This document shows, in pieces, positions 16,855 to 25,597 of a stretch of DNA of 54,553 nt. The DNA is taken from NCBI GenBank assembly GCA_014237395.1, contig JABZFP010000024.1, positions 1 to 54,553 of the forward strand, read 5' to 3'. The notes beneath the pieces are model-generated. The model was not told where the DNA came from, searched no databases, and worked only from the letters and a program-made list of their open reading frames with translations. The DNA comes from Desulfobacteraceae bacterium. Its GTDB lineage: Bacteria; Desulfobacterota; Desulfobacteria; Desulfobacterales; UBA5852. Made by a program: the position numbers and the translations under genes. Position 1 is the first letter of the stretch, and every line of letters starts with the position of its first letter.

Positions 16855-18094
16855 AGATGAGGACAATGACAACCTGTTTTGCTCGTTCTGCGGCAAAAGC
16901 CAGAAGGAAGTCAACAAGCTGATCGCCGGTCCGGCGGTATACATCTGTGACGAGTGCATCCAGCTCTGCAGCGAGATTATTGAAGAGGAGAGCGAAAAGG
17001 ATGCCGATGCGCTGGAGAACCTCCTGGCGCCCAAAGAAACCAAGGCGTTGCTGGACGATTACGTCATCGAGCAGGAGGCCGCCAAGAAAATCCTGGCGGT
17101 GGCGGTCTACAACCATTACAAGCGCTTGAATTCGACCGTTCACGCGGGTGATGTGGAGCTTCAGAAAAGCAACATCCTGCTGATCGGCCCTACCGGTTGC
17201 GGCAAGACGCTCTTGGCCCAGACCCTGGCCCGGTTTCTCAACGTCCCCTTTACGATTGCCGATGCCACCAGTCTGACCGAAGCCGGTTATGTCGGGGAGG
17301 ATGTCGAGAACATCATCCTGGCGTTGCTGCAGAATGCCGATTATGACGTGGAGCGGGCCAAAAAAGGCATCGTCTATATCGACGAGATCGACAAGATCGC
17401 CAGCAAAGGCGACAATCCCTCCATCACCCGGGACGTGTCCGGTGAAGGGGTGCAGCAGGCCCTGTTGAAAATTATTGAAGGCACGACCGCCAGTGTTCCG
17501 CCGAAGGGCGGCCGCAAGCATCCCCAGCAGGATTTTGTCAAGGTCGATACTTCCAACATCCTATTTATATGCGGCGGCACGTTCAACGGCCTTGAAAAAA
17601 TCATCCAGCGGCGGCACGGGTCCAAGGTCATGGGGTTTGGCGCCGAAATCGTCAAACCGTCCGACAAAAGCGTGGGCGAGATTCTCCTGAATGTTCAGCC
17701 CGAAGACCTGATCAAATTCGGTTTGATACCCGAATTCCTGGGACGGTTGCCGGTCATTGCCACCCTGGGTGAGCTCAACGAGCAATCGCTGGTCCGGATT
17801 TTGAACGAGCCTAAAAACGCGCTGGTCAAGCAATACTGCAAACTGTTCGAGATCGAAGGGGTTAACCTGCGATTTACCGACAGTGCCTTGGCCGCGATTG
17901 CCAAGGAAGCGGTCAAGCGCAAATCCGGGGCACGTGGCCTGCGGGCCATTCTCGAAAAAACCTTGCTGGATATCATGTATGAGTTGCCTTCCGTGGAGAA
18001 TGTCAAGGAATGCGTGATCAGTGAGGATGTGGTGCTGAACAAGGAGGACCCGATCTTGCTCTTTGACCAGACCAAAACCAAGAAACAGGCTTGA
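16844..18094 (+). CDS. clpX: ATP-dependent Clp protease, ATP-binding subunit ClpX
   Basis: The product has 416 residues. The N-terminal zinc-binding domain has Cys13, Cys16, Cys35 and Cys38 (CSFCGKS and CDEC). Walker A is [12 protein letters not shown], Walker B is VYIDEIDKI, and sensor and arginine-finger regions follow in the C-terminal AAA+ part. It unfolds substrates and threads them into ClpP. The start overlaps the 3' end of clpP. Confidence 0.97.
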   Translation: MTHKDEDNDNLFCSFCGKSQKEVNKLIAGPAVYICDECIQLCSEIIEEESEKDADALENLLAPKETKALLDDYVIEQEAAKKILAVAVYNHYKRLNSTVHAGDVELQKSNILLIGPTGCGKTLLAQTLARFLNVPFTIADATSLTEAGYVGEDVENIILALLQNADYDVERAKKGIVYIDEIDKIASKGDNPSITRDVSGEGVQQALLKIIEGTTASVPPKGGRKHPQQDFVKVDTSNILFICGGTFNGLEKIIQRRHGSKVMGFGAEIVKPSDKSVGEILLNVQPEDLIKFGLIPEFLGRLPVIATLGELNEQSLVRILNEPKNALVKQYCKLFEIEGVNLRFTDSALAAIAKEAVKRKSGARGLRAILEKTLLDIMYELPSVENVKECVISEDVVLNKEDPILLFDQTKTKKQA

Positions 18095-18129
18095 TCAAAC
18101 CCGATCCGCTTCCATTGATGGGAATTTTG

Positions 18130-18182
18130 TCGGCCCATGGCAGCGCCAGTCCCATTTAGGCGCCCCACGGGCCGATTTTGTT
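18130..18182 (+). terminator. Probable rho-independent terminator after clpX
   Basis: TCGGCCC (18130-18136) pairs with GGGCCGA (18169-18175), with an inner GCGCC/GGCGC extension. The T-rich run TTTTGTTAT follows. It separates the tig-clpP-clpX unit from lon. Confidence 0.6.
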
Positions 18183-18315
18183 ATGGACACGCTCGCCGTT
18201 TAAGTTTTGCATCAATTAAACGATAAGACCTTTTAGAGCCCCATTTTATCGGGTCCGGCATTGCGCCCACGATATTCGCCGTTACCCCATATCCTGGATA
18301 AGATCCGCGGCTAGC

Positions 18316-18342
18316 CTTGAAATGGAAGTGTTTTCCGATTAT
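18316..18342 (+). promoter_or_regulatory. Candidate sigma-32-type promoter for lon
   Basis: CTTGAAA at 18316-18322 is a perfect sigma-32 -35 element. CCGATTAT at 18335-18342 is a partial match to the -10 consensus CCCCATNT after a 12-base spacer. lon is a heat-shock gene in many proteobacteria. The 358-bp region between clpX and lon otherwise holds only the clpX terminator and no gene. Confidence 0.4.
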
Positions 18343-18452
18343 TTTAAATATGTAAGTGATCGGCTTGTCCGAGAGCGCGCAAAACGCCTTATGGCATTCG
18401 GACGTGCCGACCGATCAATTTTTTAGACCCTATCATCAGGAAGTGAATAATT

Positions 18453-20891
18453 ATGGTAACGATTCCCACTGTTTTTAAAGACGATCCTGCGGGGGAAGAC
18501 CTTCAGCTCCCGCTTCTGCCGTTGCGTGACATCGTGGTTTTTCCCCACATGGTGGCACCGCTTTTCGTGGGCCGCACCAAATCCGTCAACGCCCTGGCCA
18601 ACGCCATGGGCCGTGACAAACGGGTGTTTCTTTCCACCCAGAAGCATGCCGGTGTCGATACACCGGAGGAAGCGGATATCAACGAGGTGGGTACGATCGG
18701 TAAAGTCCTGCAGCTGTTGAAATTGCCGGACGGCACGGTCAAAGCCCTGGTGGAGGGTGAAAGCCGGGCCCGCATCCTGAAGTTTCTGGAGATGGATGAT
18801 TTCTTCAACGTCGAACTCGCTTCCATGCCCGAGCCGGAGGTGGACCCCATCGAGGCCAAAGCCCTGTGCCGGTCGGTGCTGGAAAACTTTGGCCGGTATG
18901 CCAAACTGAACAAGAGCATCTCCAAGGAATTGATGGAGAGCGTGGGTGAGATCAGTTCCCCGTCCAAGCTGGCCGATACCGTGGCCGCTCATTTTGCCTT
19001 CAAGGTCGATGACAAGCAGCGCCTGCTGGATAAGGTCGACCCGGCAGAGCGCGTGTCCGACCTGGTCAGCCTGATCAAGATGGAAATCGAAGTCCTGCGG
19101 ATGGATCAGCGCATCAAGGGCCGGGTCAAAGAACAGATGGAAAAAACCCAGCGCAACTATTACCTGAACGAACAGATGCGGGCCATCAAGAAGGAAATGG
19201 GGGCGGAAGACGACCCCAGCGAAGAGCTGGAAGATCTGGAAAAACGGATCAAGGCCAAAAAGATGTCCGAAGAGGGCACCGAGAAGGTCAAGCAGGAATT
19301 TCGCAAACTTAAAATGATGACGCCCATGTCGGCGGAAGCCACGGTCGTGCGCAACTATATCGACTGGCTGATCAGTCTGCCCTGGTTTGATGTCAGCGAG
19401 ATCAATCAGGACCTGGCGGCGGCCGAGCGGATTCTTGACGAGGATCACTATGGCCTCGAGAAGCCCAAGGAGCGCATCATCGAATACCTGGCGGTTCAGA
19501 CCCTGACCCGAAAGGTGAAAGGCCCGATTCTTTGCCTGGTGGGGCCTCCGGGGGTCGGCAAGACATCCCTGGCCAAATCCGTGTCACGCGCTACCGGGCG
19601 CAAATATGTCCGGTTGTCGCTGGGTGGGGTGCGGGACGAAGCCGAAATCCGCGGCCACCGGCGGACCTACATCGGGGCCATGCCGGGCAAGATCATGCAG
19701 TCCCTCAAAAAGGCGGGTGTCAACAACCCGGTTTTCTGCCTGGACGAGGTGGACAAGATGAGCATGGATTTCCGGGGCGATCCTTCGGCCGCCCTTTTAG
19801 AAGTGCTGGATCCGGAGCAGAATTACAGCTTCAACGACCACTACCTGGATGTGGATTACGATCTGTCGGATATCCTGTTCATCACCACGGCCAACACGCT
19901 GCCCGATATTCCCCTGCCGTTGCAGGACCGTATGGAAATCATCCGTTTGCCGGGGTATACCGAATACGAAAAATACAACATTGCCAATAACTTTTTGGTC
20001 GCCAAGCAGATCGAAGCCAACGGCCTTGAAGGCCGTGACATCAAGTTTTCGAAGAACGCCATCCTGACCATTATCCGGCGATACACCCGTGAAGCCGGGG
20101 TGCGCAACCTGGAACGCGAGATCGCCTCCATCTGTCGCAAAATTGCCAAGCAGGTGGTCAAGAAGCAGGGCAACGGGGTGTATCACGTATCCGCCCAATC
20201 GATTGCCAAATACCTCGGCCCGGCGCGCTTCAAGCAAGACCAGATCGAGGACAAGGACCAGATCGGCATGGTGACGGGCCTGGCCTGGACCCAGGTCGGC
20301 GGGGAACTTCTGATCGCGGAAACGCTCACCATGCCCGGCAAGGGCAATGTCACCGTGACGGGAAAATTGGGCGATGTCATGAAAGAATCGGCCCAGGCCG
20401 CGGTGAGCTATGTCCGCTCGCGGGCCGCCAACCTGATGATCGACGAAAAGTTTCACCGGAAGCTCGATCTGCACATCCACATCCCCGAAGGGGCCATCCC
20501 CAAGGACGGTCCTTCGGCCGGGATTGCCATGTGCACCTCCATCGTTTCGGCTCTGGCCAAGCGTCCGGTGCGCCGGGATATTGCCATGACGGGCGAAATC
20601 ACCCTGCGGGGTCGCGTGCTGCCCATCGGCGGGCTGAAAGAAAAAATCATCGCGGCCCATCGCGGCGGGATCAAAACCGTCCTCATCCCGAAAGAGAACG
20701 AGAAGGACCTTAGGGACATTCCTAAACTAATCTCCCGCAGCATGACGATCATTCCGGTGGAGCACATGGATGAAGTCCTCAGCCATGCCCTGATCCTGGC
20801 GGATGGGGATCGTCTGTTCAAGGAGGTGGATCTACCGTTTGCCATCGCGGAAGGCGAGGGTGAGGGCAGTTCGGCGTCGCCCTTGAATTGA
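18453..20891 (+). CDS. lon: ATP-dependent protease Lon
   Basis: The product has 812 residues. The N-terminal LON substrate domain begins [19 protein letters not shown]. Walker A is [15 protein letters not shown] and Walker B is [11 protein letters not shown]. The catalytic serine is in DGPSAGIAM and the catalytic lysine in [14 protein letters not shown], giving the Ser-Lys dyad. Length and layout are normal for LonA. It degrades misfolded and short-lived regulatory proteins in the cytoplasm. Confidence 0.97.
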   Translation: MVTIPTVFKDDPAGEDLQLPLLPLRDIVVFPHMVAPLFVGRTKSVNALANAMGRDKRVFLSTQKHAGVDTPEEADINEVGTIGKVLQLLKLPDGTVKALVEGESRARILKFLEMDDFFNVELASMPEPEVDPIEAKALCRSVLENFGRYAKLNKSISKELMESVGEISSPSKLADTVAAHFAFKVDDKQRLLDKVDPAERVSDLVSLIKMEIEVLRMDQRIKGRVKEQMEKTQRNYYLNEQMRAIKKEMGAEDDPSEELEDLEKRIKAKKMSEEGTEKVKQEFRKLKMMTPMSAEATVVRNYIDWLISLPWFDVSEINQDLAAAERILDEDHYGLEKPKERIIEYLAVQTLTRKVKGPILCLVGPPGVGKTSLAKSVSRATGRKYVRLSLGGVRDEAEIRGHRRTYIGAMPGKIMQSLKKAGVNNPVFCLDEVDKMSMDFRGDPSAALLEVLDPEQNYSFNDHYLDVDYDLSDILFITTANTLPDIPLPLQDRMEIIRLPGYTEYEKYNIANNFLVAKQIEANGLEGRDIKFSKNAILTIIRRYTREAGVRNLEREIASICRKIAKQVVKKQGNGVYHVSAQSIAKYLGPARFKQDQIEDKDQIGMVTGLAWTQVGGELLIAETLTMPGKGNVTVTGKLGDVMKESAQAAVSYVRSRAANLMIDEKFHRKLDLHIHIPEGAIPKDGPSAGIAMCTSIVSALAKRPVRRDIAMTGEITLRGRVLPIGGLKEKIIAAHRGGIKTVLIPKENEKDLRDIPKLISRSMTIIPVEHMDEVLSHALILADGDRLFKEVDLPFAIAEGEGEGSSASPLN

Positions 20892-20947
20892 GTACCGGTT
20901 AGCGGCCGCAATCCGTCTGTATTTTTGGTGTGTTGTCTCGTTTCCGC

Positions 20948-20976
20948 TTGACACCGTATGGCGGATAAAGTATCAA
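20948..20976 (+). promoter_or_regulatory. Sigma-70-type promoter for the tRNA-Val/tRNA-Asp unit
   Basis: TTGACA at 20948-20953 is followed after 17 bases by TATCAA at 20971-20976, close upstream of tRNA-Val. Confidence 0.6.
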
Positions 20977-20991
20977 AGCAGTCTTTGCGTC

Positions 20992-21067
20992 GGGCGGGTA
21001 GCTCAGTTGGGAGAGCATCGGCCTTACAAGCCGAGGGTCACAGGTTCAAGCCCTGTTCCGCCCACCA
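20992..21067 (+). tRNA. tRNA-Val(UAC)
   Basis: This is a 76-nt cloverleaf with encoded CCA. The acceptor stem GGGCGGG pairs with TCCGCCC. The anticodon arm TCGGC-CTTACAA-GCCGA gives TAC. It is followed 53 bp later by tRNA-Asp. Confidence 0.95.
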
Positions 21068-21120
21068 TTTTTTTATTGACGCTAGTCCGGAAACAGACTA
21101 TATCCGGAATCTCCAAATTC

Positions 21121-21198
21121 GGGGGCGTAGTTCAGTTTGGTTAGAACGCCGGCCTGTCACGCCGGAGGTCGCGAGTTCGAGTCTCGTCGCTCCCGCCA
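21121..21198 (+). tRNA. tRNA-Asp(GUC)
   Basis: This is a 78-nt cloverleaf with the G discriminator and encoded CCA. The acceptor stem GGGGGCG pairs with CGCTCCC with one wobble. The anticodon arm CCGGC-CTGTCAC-GCCGG gives GTC. Confidence 0.95.
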
Positions 21199-21210
21199 CT
21201 AATAAAAACA

Positions 21211-21246
21211 GGGGCTTAGATTAGTTTCTAAGCCCCTTGTTTTTTG
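21211..21246 (+). terminator. Rho-independent terminator after tRNA-Asp
   Basis: GGGGCTTAGA (21211-21220) pairs perfectly with TCTAAGCCCC (21227-21236), followed by TTGTTTTTT. Confidence 0.9.
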
Positions 21247-21318
21247 GTTGAAAAAGTGGATTCCAACCGTATTTCCAACCCGCAGCATTATAAACGCAAA
21301 TTCCACCACATTTCACAA

Positions 21319-21351
21319 AAAAAGGCCCCACAACGAGTGTGAAGCCTTTTT
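21319..21351. terminator. Second hairpin with A/T tracts, possible bidirectional terminator
   Basis: AAAAAGGC (21319-21326) pairs with GCCTTTTT (21344-21351). An inner CACA/TGTG pair extends the stem. It lies between the tRNA unit and the convergent gene at 21466-22158, so it could stop transcription from both sides. Confidence 0.65.
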
Positions 21352-21465
21352 ACTTTCAGACGCCATGTGTGGATTGCCTTCTCCATCGCATGACGGCCAC
21401 CTTAGTGGACTTAAGGTTCACTAAGTTAAATGGTGCAATTGTTGGTAGCAGCGTCATATGAAACA

Positions 21466-22158
21466 TTAGAAATCAAATAAGCTGATCTGTCCTGGTAAAG
21501 ATACAAGCTCAAATGACCGGTTTCCAATGGTTAATCTGCCCTCCCAGATGTCAAGATGCACGGGTTGCCTGATAAGACGCTGCGGAAGCTCATCAAGGCT
21601 CGCCATACATACGTAATAGTCTTGGTCCCAAGCTACCCCTTGTGCCGAAAGAGCAATTAATTCATTGGGTGTTTTAATTCGGAGCACTTCCCCATCAAAT
21701 TTGAAAGAAACCAAACTGTCTGGATCTGTATCTTTTAATTGGTTACGTATTTTTTTAATGGCGATTCGGAACCATTCCCACTCAACAGTACATTTTGGTC
21801 GTTTTTCATACTCTCTTCTTATCCGCTCCCAAGGTAATAGATCTGCCCACTGAAGCCCATTACTTAACCACGCAGGTGGAGATTTAAATTGATAATGGCG
21901 AAGAGCGTACGCAACGAACGCCGCTCCCTGTTTAAATGATTCAACTTCAAGGGGCATTTGGTAGTTGATTTCTGCCAACGTTCTCCCATCGTGAAATACC
22001 CCGGCCAACAAGAAAACAGGATAGAAGCTCATATTTGTCACCTGCGTCGCAGTCAGTTCGAGGCTGTCACTTTTGTAACGGTATGCTGGTTCTTGATCTG
22101 TCATGGTTCCCCATATCTGCTCGAATCCGAGTATTTCAAATAGCTCTCTTGTATTCAT
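21466..22158 (-). CDS. Hypothetical protein, unrecognised
   Basis: The product has 230 residues, is soluble, and has no signal peptide or membrane segment. I do not recognise the family. The sequence is rich in aromatic residues, with a tryptophan-dense middle (PPAWLSNGLQWADLLPWERI, then CTVEWEWFRIAI). The C-terminus reads LTIGNRSFELVSLPGQISLFDF. A perfect TATCG-TAAT-CGATA palindrome lies 64 bp upstream (22222-22235) and could be an operator. It stands alone between the tRNA genes and a decayed helicase gene, in accessory DNA. Confidence 0.6.
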   Translation of the reverse strand: MNTRELFEILGFEQIWGTMTDQEPAYRYKSDSLELTATQVTNMSFYPVFLLAGVFHDGRTLAEINYQMPLEVESFKQGAAFVAYALRHYQFKSPPAWLSNGLQWADLLPWERIRREYEKRPKCTVEWEWFRIAIKKIRNQLKDTDPDSLVSFKFDGEVLRIKTPNELIALSAQGVAWDQDYYVCMASLDELPQRLIRQPVHLDIWEGRLTIGNRSFELVSLPGQISLFDF

Positions 22159-22871
22159 TTTCCACCTGTAGCTTATCTGAATGTAGCTGGATCTATTGGG
22201 TGAGTATTAATTCACGCGTGATATCGTAATCGATACCATTTTTCATCTGGTACATCCCTTGCTGTCACATTTTACGTGCCATGCATTACCCCGATGATTG
22301 GGTGGTATATGTACATGTAATCATATTATATTTTGAGGCCGGATAGGATCGGTGTGTCTGCGCCAAGTACCAAGCATATATACGATTTTTAGTGTAATTC
22401 GCACAGGAGGTAGACACTTGATAGCCATTCCTAACATGCTGTGGTAGTTGACAATATCACCATCATTTGGTTTGGTTAGCATGATATAAGAAAATGCTCA
22501 ATTACCAACCGAAGAGGTCGGATTGGAGGGAGAACAAACCCCTTGCCATGTTCCCGAATTGGAAGGCAGGGGGTTCGTTTTGTAATCTGACAAGATCAGC
22601 GCGAACAAAAATGGATATTCAAGCGACATTTATATAGATTGTATGGAGCATGCTAAAAGGGACATCCTTAATTTTGGAGTCACTGAGTTCTGTGCCTTAG
22701 AGAAGGGTGTTCCAATGGCTCGAATATATGACAAACTGACTTTTATGACAGGATCAAAAAAGCCCTAACAACAGCATTAAGGGCGACGGGAAAAAGTCGC
22801 CGCACCTTATGCTGATCTTTTAGGGCAACAACATACCTACCTACAACATGGCCACTAAAAGGGATTCTTAG
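22159..22871. other. Accessory intergenic region with hairpins and small-ORF remnants
   Basis: No full gene is seen in these 713 bp. Visible items are the TATCG-TAAT-CGATA palindrome at 22222-22235, and a stem pairing AACCCCTTGCC with GGCAGGGGGTT near 22535-22575 followed by T-rich sequence (possible terminator). A GGCGAC/GTCGCC hairpin lies near 22781-22801. An ATG frame at 22643-22768 encodes 41 residues including MEHAKRDILNFGVTEF; it remains open upstream without a start and looks like a gene fragment rather than a complete gene. Confidence 0.4.
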
Positions 22872-23315
22872 GTGTTGAAACAAGACACCAAAAACCATTT
22901 CCTTCCTAAACGCTCTCCAGAGCTTGGCGAACTGGTGCAGGTCCGAGCCCGCAGATGGCTTGTGGAAGAAGTTGTCACACCCAAGATTTCCGGACAGAGC
23001 AGTCTGGTTCGTCTTGCATGTGCCGACGATGATAACCAGGGCCAGGCGCTTGAAGTTTACTGGGATTATGAGCCTGACCGACGCATTCTCGAGGAGGAGG
23101 GCTGGGGCGATTTGGCCTCTCAGGGTTTTGATGCCCCGCAGCAGTTTGGTGCTTTCTTACACACGCTGCGCTGGAACTGCGTCACGGCGACTGACCCCAA
23201 TCTTTTTCAGGCCCCTTTTCGGGCGGGAATAAAGATAGATGCTTATCAGATGGAGCCTCTCAGAAAGGCCCTTCGGCTGCTTTGGGCTGGCTATCTCAAT
23301 CAGCGGGTGGTCTGA
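22872..23315 (+). pseudogene. SNF2-family helicase, N-terminal fragment (DISARM DrmD-like)
   Basis: The GTG-started frame of 147 residues matches from memory the N-terminus of the large SNF2-like helicases that include DrmD of the DISARM phage-defence system. The blocks are ELGELVQVRARRWLVEEVV, LVRLACADDDNQGQALEV, FGAFLHTLRWNCVTATDP and FQAPFRAGIKIDAYQMEPL. In the full-length family the last block runs straight into the Walker A region. Here it stops within a dozen residues (ALRLLWAGYLNQRVV) and no ATPase motif follows, so the gene lost its catalytic body, probably by deletion. The family call is from recognition, not from a search. Confidence 0.65.
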
Positions 23316-23694
23316 ACCGTTGAAAATTGCATATTGTCAGATATGATCTCGTAATCACAGGTTTTAGCAGGCGCGTTTTTCGTGGGATTATCTCAATAAA
23401 TCACAAAACGGTAATCTGCTCAAAACCACAGCCAATGTAATCAATCAATGGCCTAAAATGTTGGGTGTTTTAACTGCTTGGCTGTGAATAATGTTGACAT
23501 CAAATTAAAGCGTATTGTAATCTTATTTATTCCTACCCTCTGTGACTCTCTTAGCGCATATAGATTCAATCTCCAGAGATACCGGGCTTTTTCGGAAGTT
23601 CTTTCCTCTTGCTGAGCCTCTAAGTGCCTCCGATTTCTGAAACGGATAATTGTTTTCATTTAATGCTTTATGAAAAGGTCAAAAGGAGGTCACC
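23316..23694. other. Intergenic region without a supported gene
   Basis: No gene of convincing composition is seen in these 379 bp. The 3' end supplies a perfect AAGGAGGT ribosome-binding site for the next gene. Confidence 0.4.
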
Positions 23695-24069
23695 ATGAAA
23701 CGGAATGTTATCTTAGCAGCAGTGTGTGTATTTTGCTTAATGACAACTGCTTATTCAGGAGAGGCCATAGGGGCAGACAACATCAAAGACATGCTGCTTA
23801 GACCCGGTGGATGGTTAGTGGAATGGCGTGGAAACAGCAGCGGGGTGCTCGATTTTATATTTGAAGATCGAGGAGAGAATATCGTGGTAAAAATCCATAA
23901 TGCTGCTTGGAATCAGAGCTGTGAGCGTAATGTCACAATTATCGAGGATACTGTCAATCTCGACGGTTGTAACGACACTGGCATTACTCTTCGTTACGAT
24001 CCTGATGACAAGGAATTTCCATTTAAGGGAGAGAGTCCAAACGTTAACTATAAACTTAAAGCAAAGTAG
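23695..24069 (+). CDS. Small secreted protein, unrecognised
   Basis: The product has 124 residues. AAGGAGGT sits six bases before the ATG, one of the strongest ribosome-binding sites in the window. The signal peptide MKRNVILAAVCVFCLMTTAY is followed by SGEAIGADN, so the protein is probably exported to the periplasm. The mature part is about 100 residues and predicted rich in beta strands (GGWLVEWRGNSSGVLDFIF, then ENIVVKIHNAAWNQ). It has two cysteines (in NQSCERN and LDGCND) that could form a disulphide. It resembles small periplasmic proteins that modulate polysaccharide or lysozyme-like interactions only in general shape. No family was recognised. Confidence 0.7.
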   Translation: MKRNVILAAVCVFCLMTTAYSGEAIGADNIKDMLLRPGGWLVEWRGNSSGVLDFIFEDRGENIVVKIHNAAWNQSCERNVTIIEDTVNLDGCNDTGITLRYDPDDKEFPFKGESPNVNYKLKAK

Positions 24070-24171
24070 GTGTTCAACTATGATTTTTTTGGTTGAACGG
24101 GCTCTATGGTTGTGCTTGGAGTTACTCCAACTAGTCGCAGAATCAGCAACATTACGGACAGTGGCACGCTA

Positions 24172-24182
24172 TACGTAACAAA
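24172..24182. repeat. Left 11-bp terminal inverted repeat of the recombinase element
   Basis: TACGTAACAAA is the exact reverse complement of 25574-25584. It is preceded by the 13-bp direct repeat CAGTGGCACGCTA at 24159-24171. Confidence 0.85.
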
Positions 24183-24218
24183 TGCTGTTTAATCTATAGA
24201 TTATAATAAGTTATGTGG

Positions 24219-25139
24219 TCATAGAGTGGATTGTTTTCGACGTTCTGTCAAGTTATTTTCTGCTATTCCATGCCTGCGCATCACCTCCCCGATGGCCTTG
24301 TGGTAGTCCCGTTGGACTTTTAGGTTGGAGACTTTGCAATACCGCTGAGTTGTCTTGATGCGCGTATGGCCTAATAGATCCTGGATAGTGACCAGGTCGG
24401 CATCGGCATTGAGCAACTGGGTCGCCATGGTATGCCGCAGCTGGTGGCAGGAGGCCTTGAGACCGCTTTTTCGAGCATAGTATTCCATGCGTTTCTGGAT
24501 GCCACGAACGGAGATGGCTTTGCCCCTGCAAGTTCCTTTTTCGACCAAAAAGATCGCCCGTATGCGGGACTGCGGGCGTACCCGCAGATAGTCAATCAAC
24601 GCCTGCAACGCATCCGGGCTTAAGTATACCACGCGATCCCTGCGCCCCTTGCCCTCATAGACCATCAACTGCATCCGCCGTAAATCGATGCAGGCCAACG
24701 TCAGGTTGGCGACCTCCTGCACACGTAAACCACAACGCAGCATCAGCATGAACATGGCTCGGTCACGGTGGTTACGGATGACGCTAAAAAGACGGTCGAG
24801 GTGCTCCTCCCTCAGGTAACGCGGCAGAGGACGAGACAGCCGCAAGGTGTAGCCTCGCTTGATGGGATGGACCATCGCGACCTGCTCCTCATGGATGAGG
24901 TAGTTATAAAACCCCCGGATGCTGTCCAGGTGGCAGTTGATCGTTTTAGGCGTCAACCGTCTGTCGAGCAGGTGATCAATATAGCGCAGCAGGATTTTGT
25001 GAGAGACCTGCTCAATGGGGACATCCACCCACAAAACGAACTGACGCAGCGTATACATGTAGTTTCGGATTGTGTGGGGGGAGTAGTTGCGCCGCTTAAG
25101 AAATCTGCGGTAATGGACTATGGCGTCGGTAATGGCCAT
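24219..25139 (-). CDS. Tyrosine recombinase (XerC/D-like), full length
   Basis: The product has 306 residues from the ATG at 25139, which has GGAGGAG just upstream. The N-terminal SAM-like core-binding domain covers about 1-95 (FLKRRNYSPHTIRNYMYTL). The catalytic domain has box I Arg in MLRCGLRVQEVANL, a basic beta-hairpin with Lys in YEGKGRRDRVVYL, box II HQLRHTMATQLL, LLGHTRIKTTQRY with His, and the catalytic Tyr in QRYCKV. All catalytic residues are therefore present. It is the downstream gene of an overlapping pair and probably the active recombinase of the element at 24172-25584. Confidence 0.9.
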   Translation of the reverse strand: MAITDAIVHYRRFLKRRNYSPHTIRNYMYTLRQFVLWVDVPIEQVSHKILLRYIDHLLDRRLTPKTINCHLDSIRGFYNYLIHEEQVAMVHPIKRGYTLRLSRPLPRYLREEHLDRLFSVIRNHRDRAMFMLMLRCGLRVQEVANLTLACIDLRRMQLMVYEGKGRRDRVVYLSPDALQALIDYLRVRPQSRIRAIFLVEKGTCRGKAISVRGIQKRMEYYARKSGLKASCHQLRHTMATQLLNADADLVTIQDLLGHTRIKTTQRYCKVSNLKVQRDYHKAIGEVMRRHGIAENNLTERRKQSTL

Positions 25140-25497
25140 GGACTCCTCCACTTTCGATGATTTGCATTGCCTTAAAATACTCTTCCCGCCGTGTATTGTC
25201 GGTAAGCCGGGCATAGCGCCGGGTCATTTCGATGCTGCTGTGTCCCAGAAGCTGCTGGAGGCACTCCAGGCGCATACCGGCATTGAGCAGCTCACTGGCG
25301 AAGGTATGCCGCAGAGCATGCAGGGTATAGCCTTTGTTGGACAAGCCCGCCTCGTCCATTCGCCTGAGAAAATTTTGGAGCGCAGGTAAAGTGTCTGATG
25401 GATGGTGTTCCGGAGAGACGGTGGCGGATGGGTATTGACCTTGGTGGGGTACTGCCTGCGGTTTTAAACCTTCAATGGAAATCGATTCAAGAGTCAT
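25096..25497 (-). CDS. Tyrosine recombinase catalytic-half protein
   Basis: The product has 133 residues. The start at 25497 is chosen because AAGGAGG lies just upstream. Residues 1-45 are a linker without a recognisable core-binding domain. The rest is the C-terminal catalytic half: LHALRHTFASELL (H-x-L-R-H box) and LLGHSSIEMTRRYARL with the catalytic Tyr. Box I Arg and the basic lysine are absent. It overlaps the next recombinase gene by 44 bases. Either it is a decayed first recombinase of a pair, or a purposeful partner subunit. The intact ribosome-binding site and the overlap favour continued expression. Confidence 0.75.
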   Translation of the reverse strand: MTLESISIEGLKPQAVPHQGQYPSATVSPEHHPSDTLPALQNFLRRMDEAGLSNKGYTLHALRHTFASELLNAGMRLECLQQLLGHSSIEMTRRYARLTDNTRREEYFKAMQIIESGGVHGHYRRHSPLPQIS

Positions 25498-25573
25498 CAG
25501 CTGCCTCCTTTCTAATTTCCATAGAAAAAACAGGCAGATGATGACTTTTGAGATGCTTTTAGTCAATCATCTT

Positions 25574-25584
25574 TTTGTTACGTA
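25574..25584. repeat. Right 11-bp terminal inverted repeat of the recombinase element
   Basis: TTTGTTACGTA mirrors the left end. It is followed by the second direct copy of CAGTGGCACGCTA at 25585-25597. Confidence 0.85.
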
Positions 25585-25597
25585 CAGTGGCACGCTA

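Larger units (their letters stand above)
24159..25597. mobile_element. Compact tyrosine-recombinase element with perfect terminal repeats
   Basis: The element spans 24172-25584 (1,413 bp). It begins TACGTAACAAA (24172-24182) and ends TTTGTTACGTA (25574-25584), a perfect 11-bp inverted repeat. Directly outside lie perfect 13-bp direct repeats CAGTGGCACGCTA at 24159-24171 and 25585-25597. Inside are only two overlapping recombinase genes on the minus strand. A circular form would join the arms as TTTGTTACGTA / CAGTGGCACGCTA / TACGTAACAAA. That would be a symmetrical core site with 11-bp arms, as used by Xer-type recombinases, although the centre is longer than the usual 6-8 bp. Confidence 0.8.

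Noticed and set aside
23453..23659. 68-residue minus-strand gene
   Set aside because: No ribosome-binding site, unnatural composition rich in Arg, no family resemblance.
24219..25497. Integron integrase or phage integrase of a larger prophage
   Set aside because: No attC-like cassettes and no phage structural genes nearby; the terminal repeats close the element at 1.4 kb.
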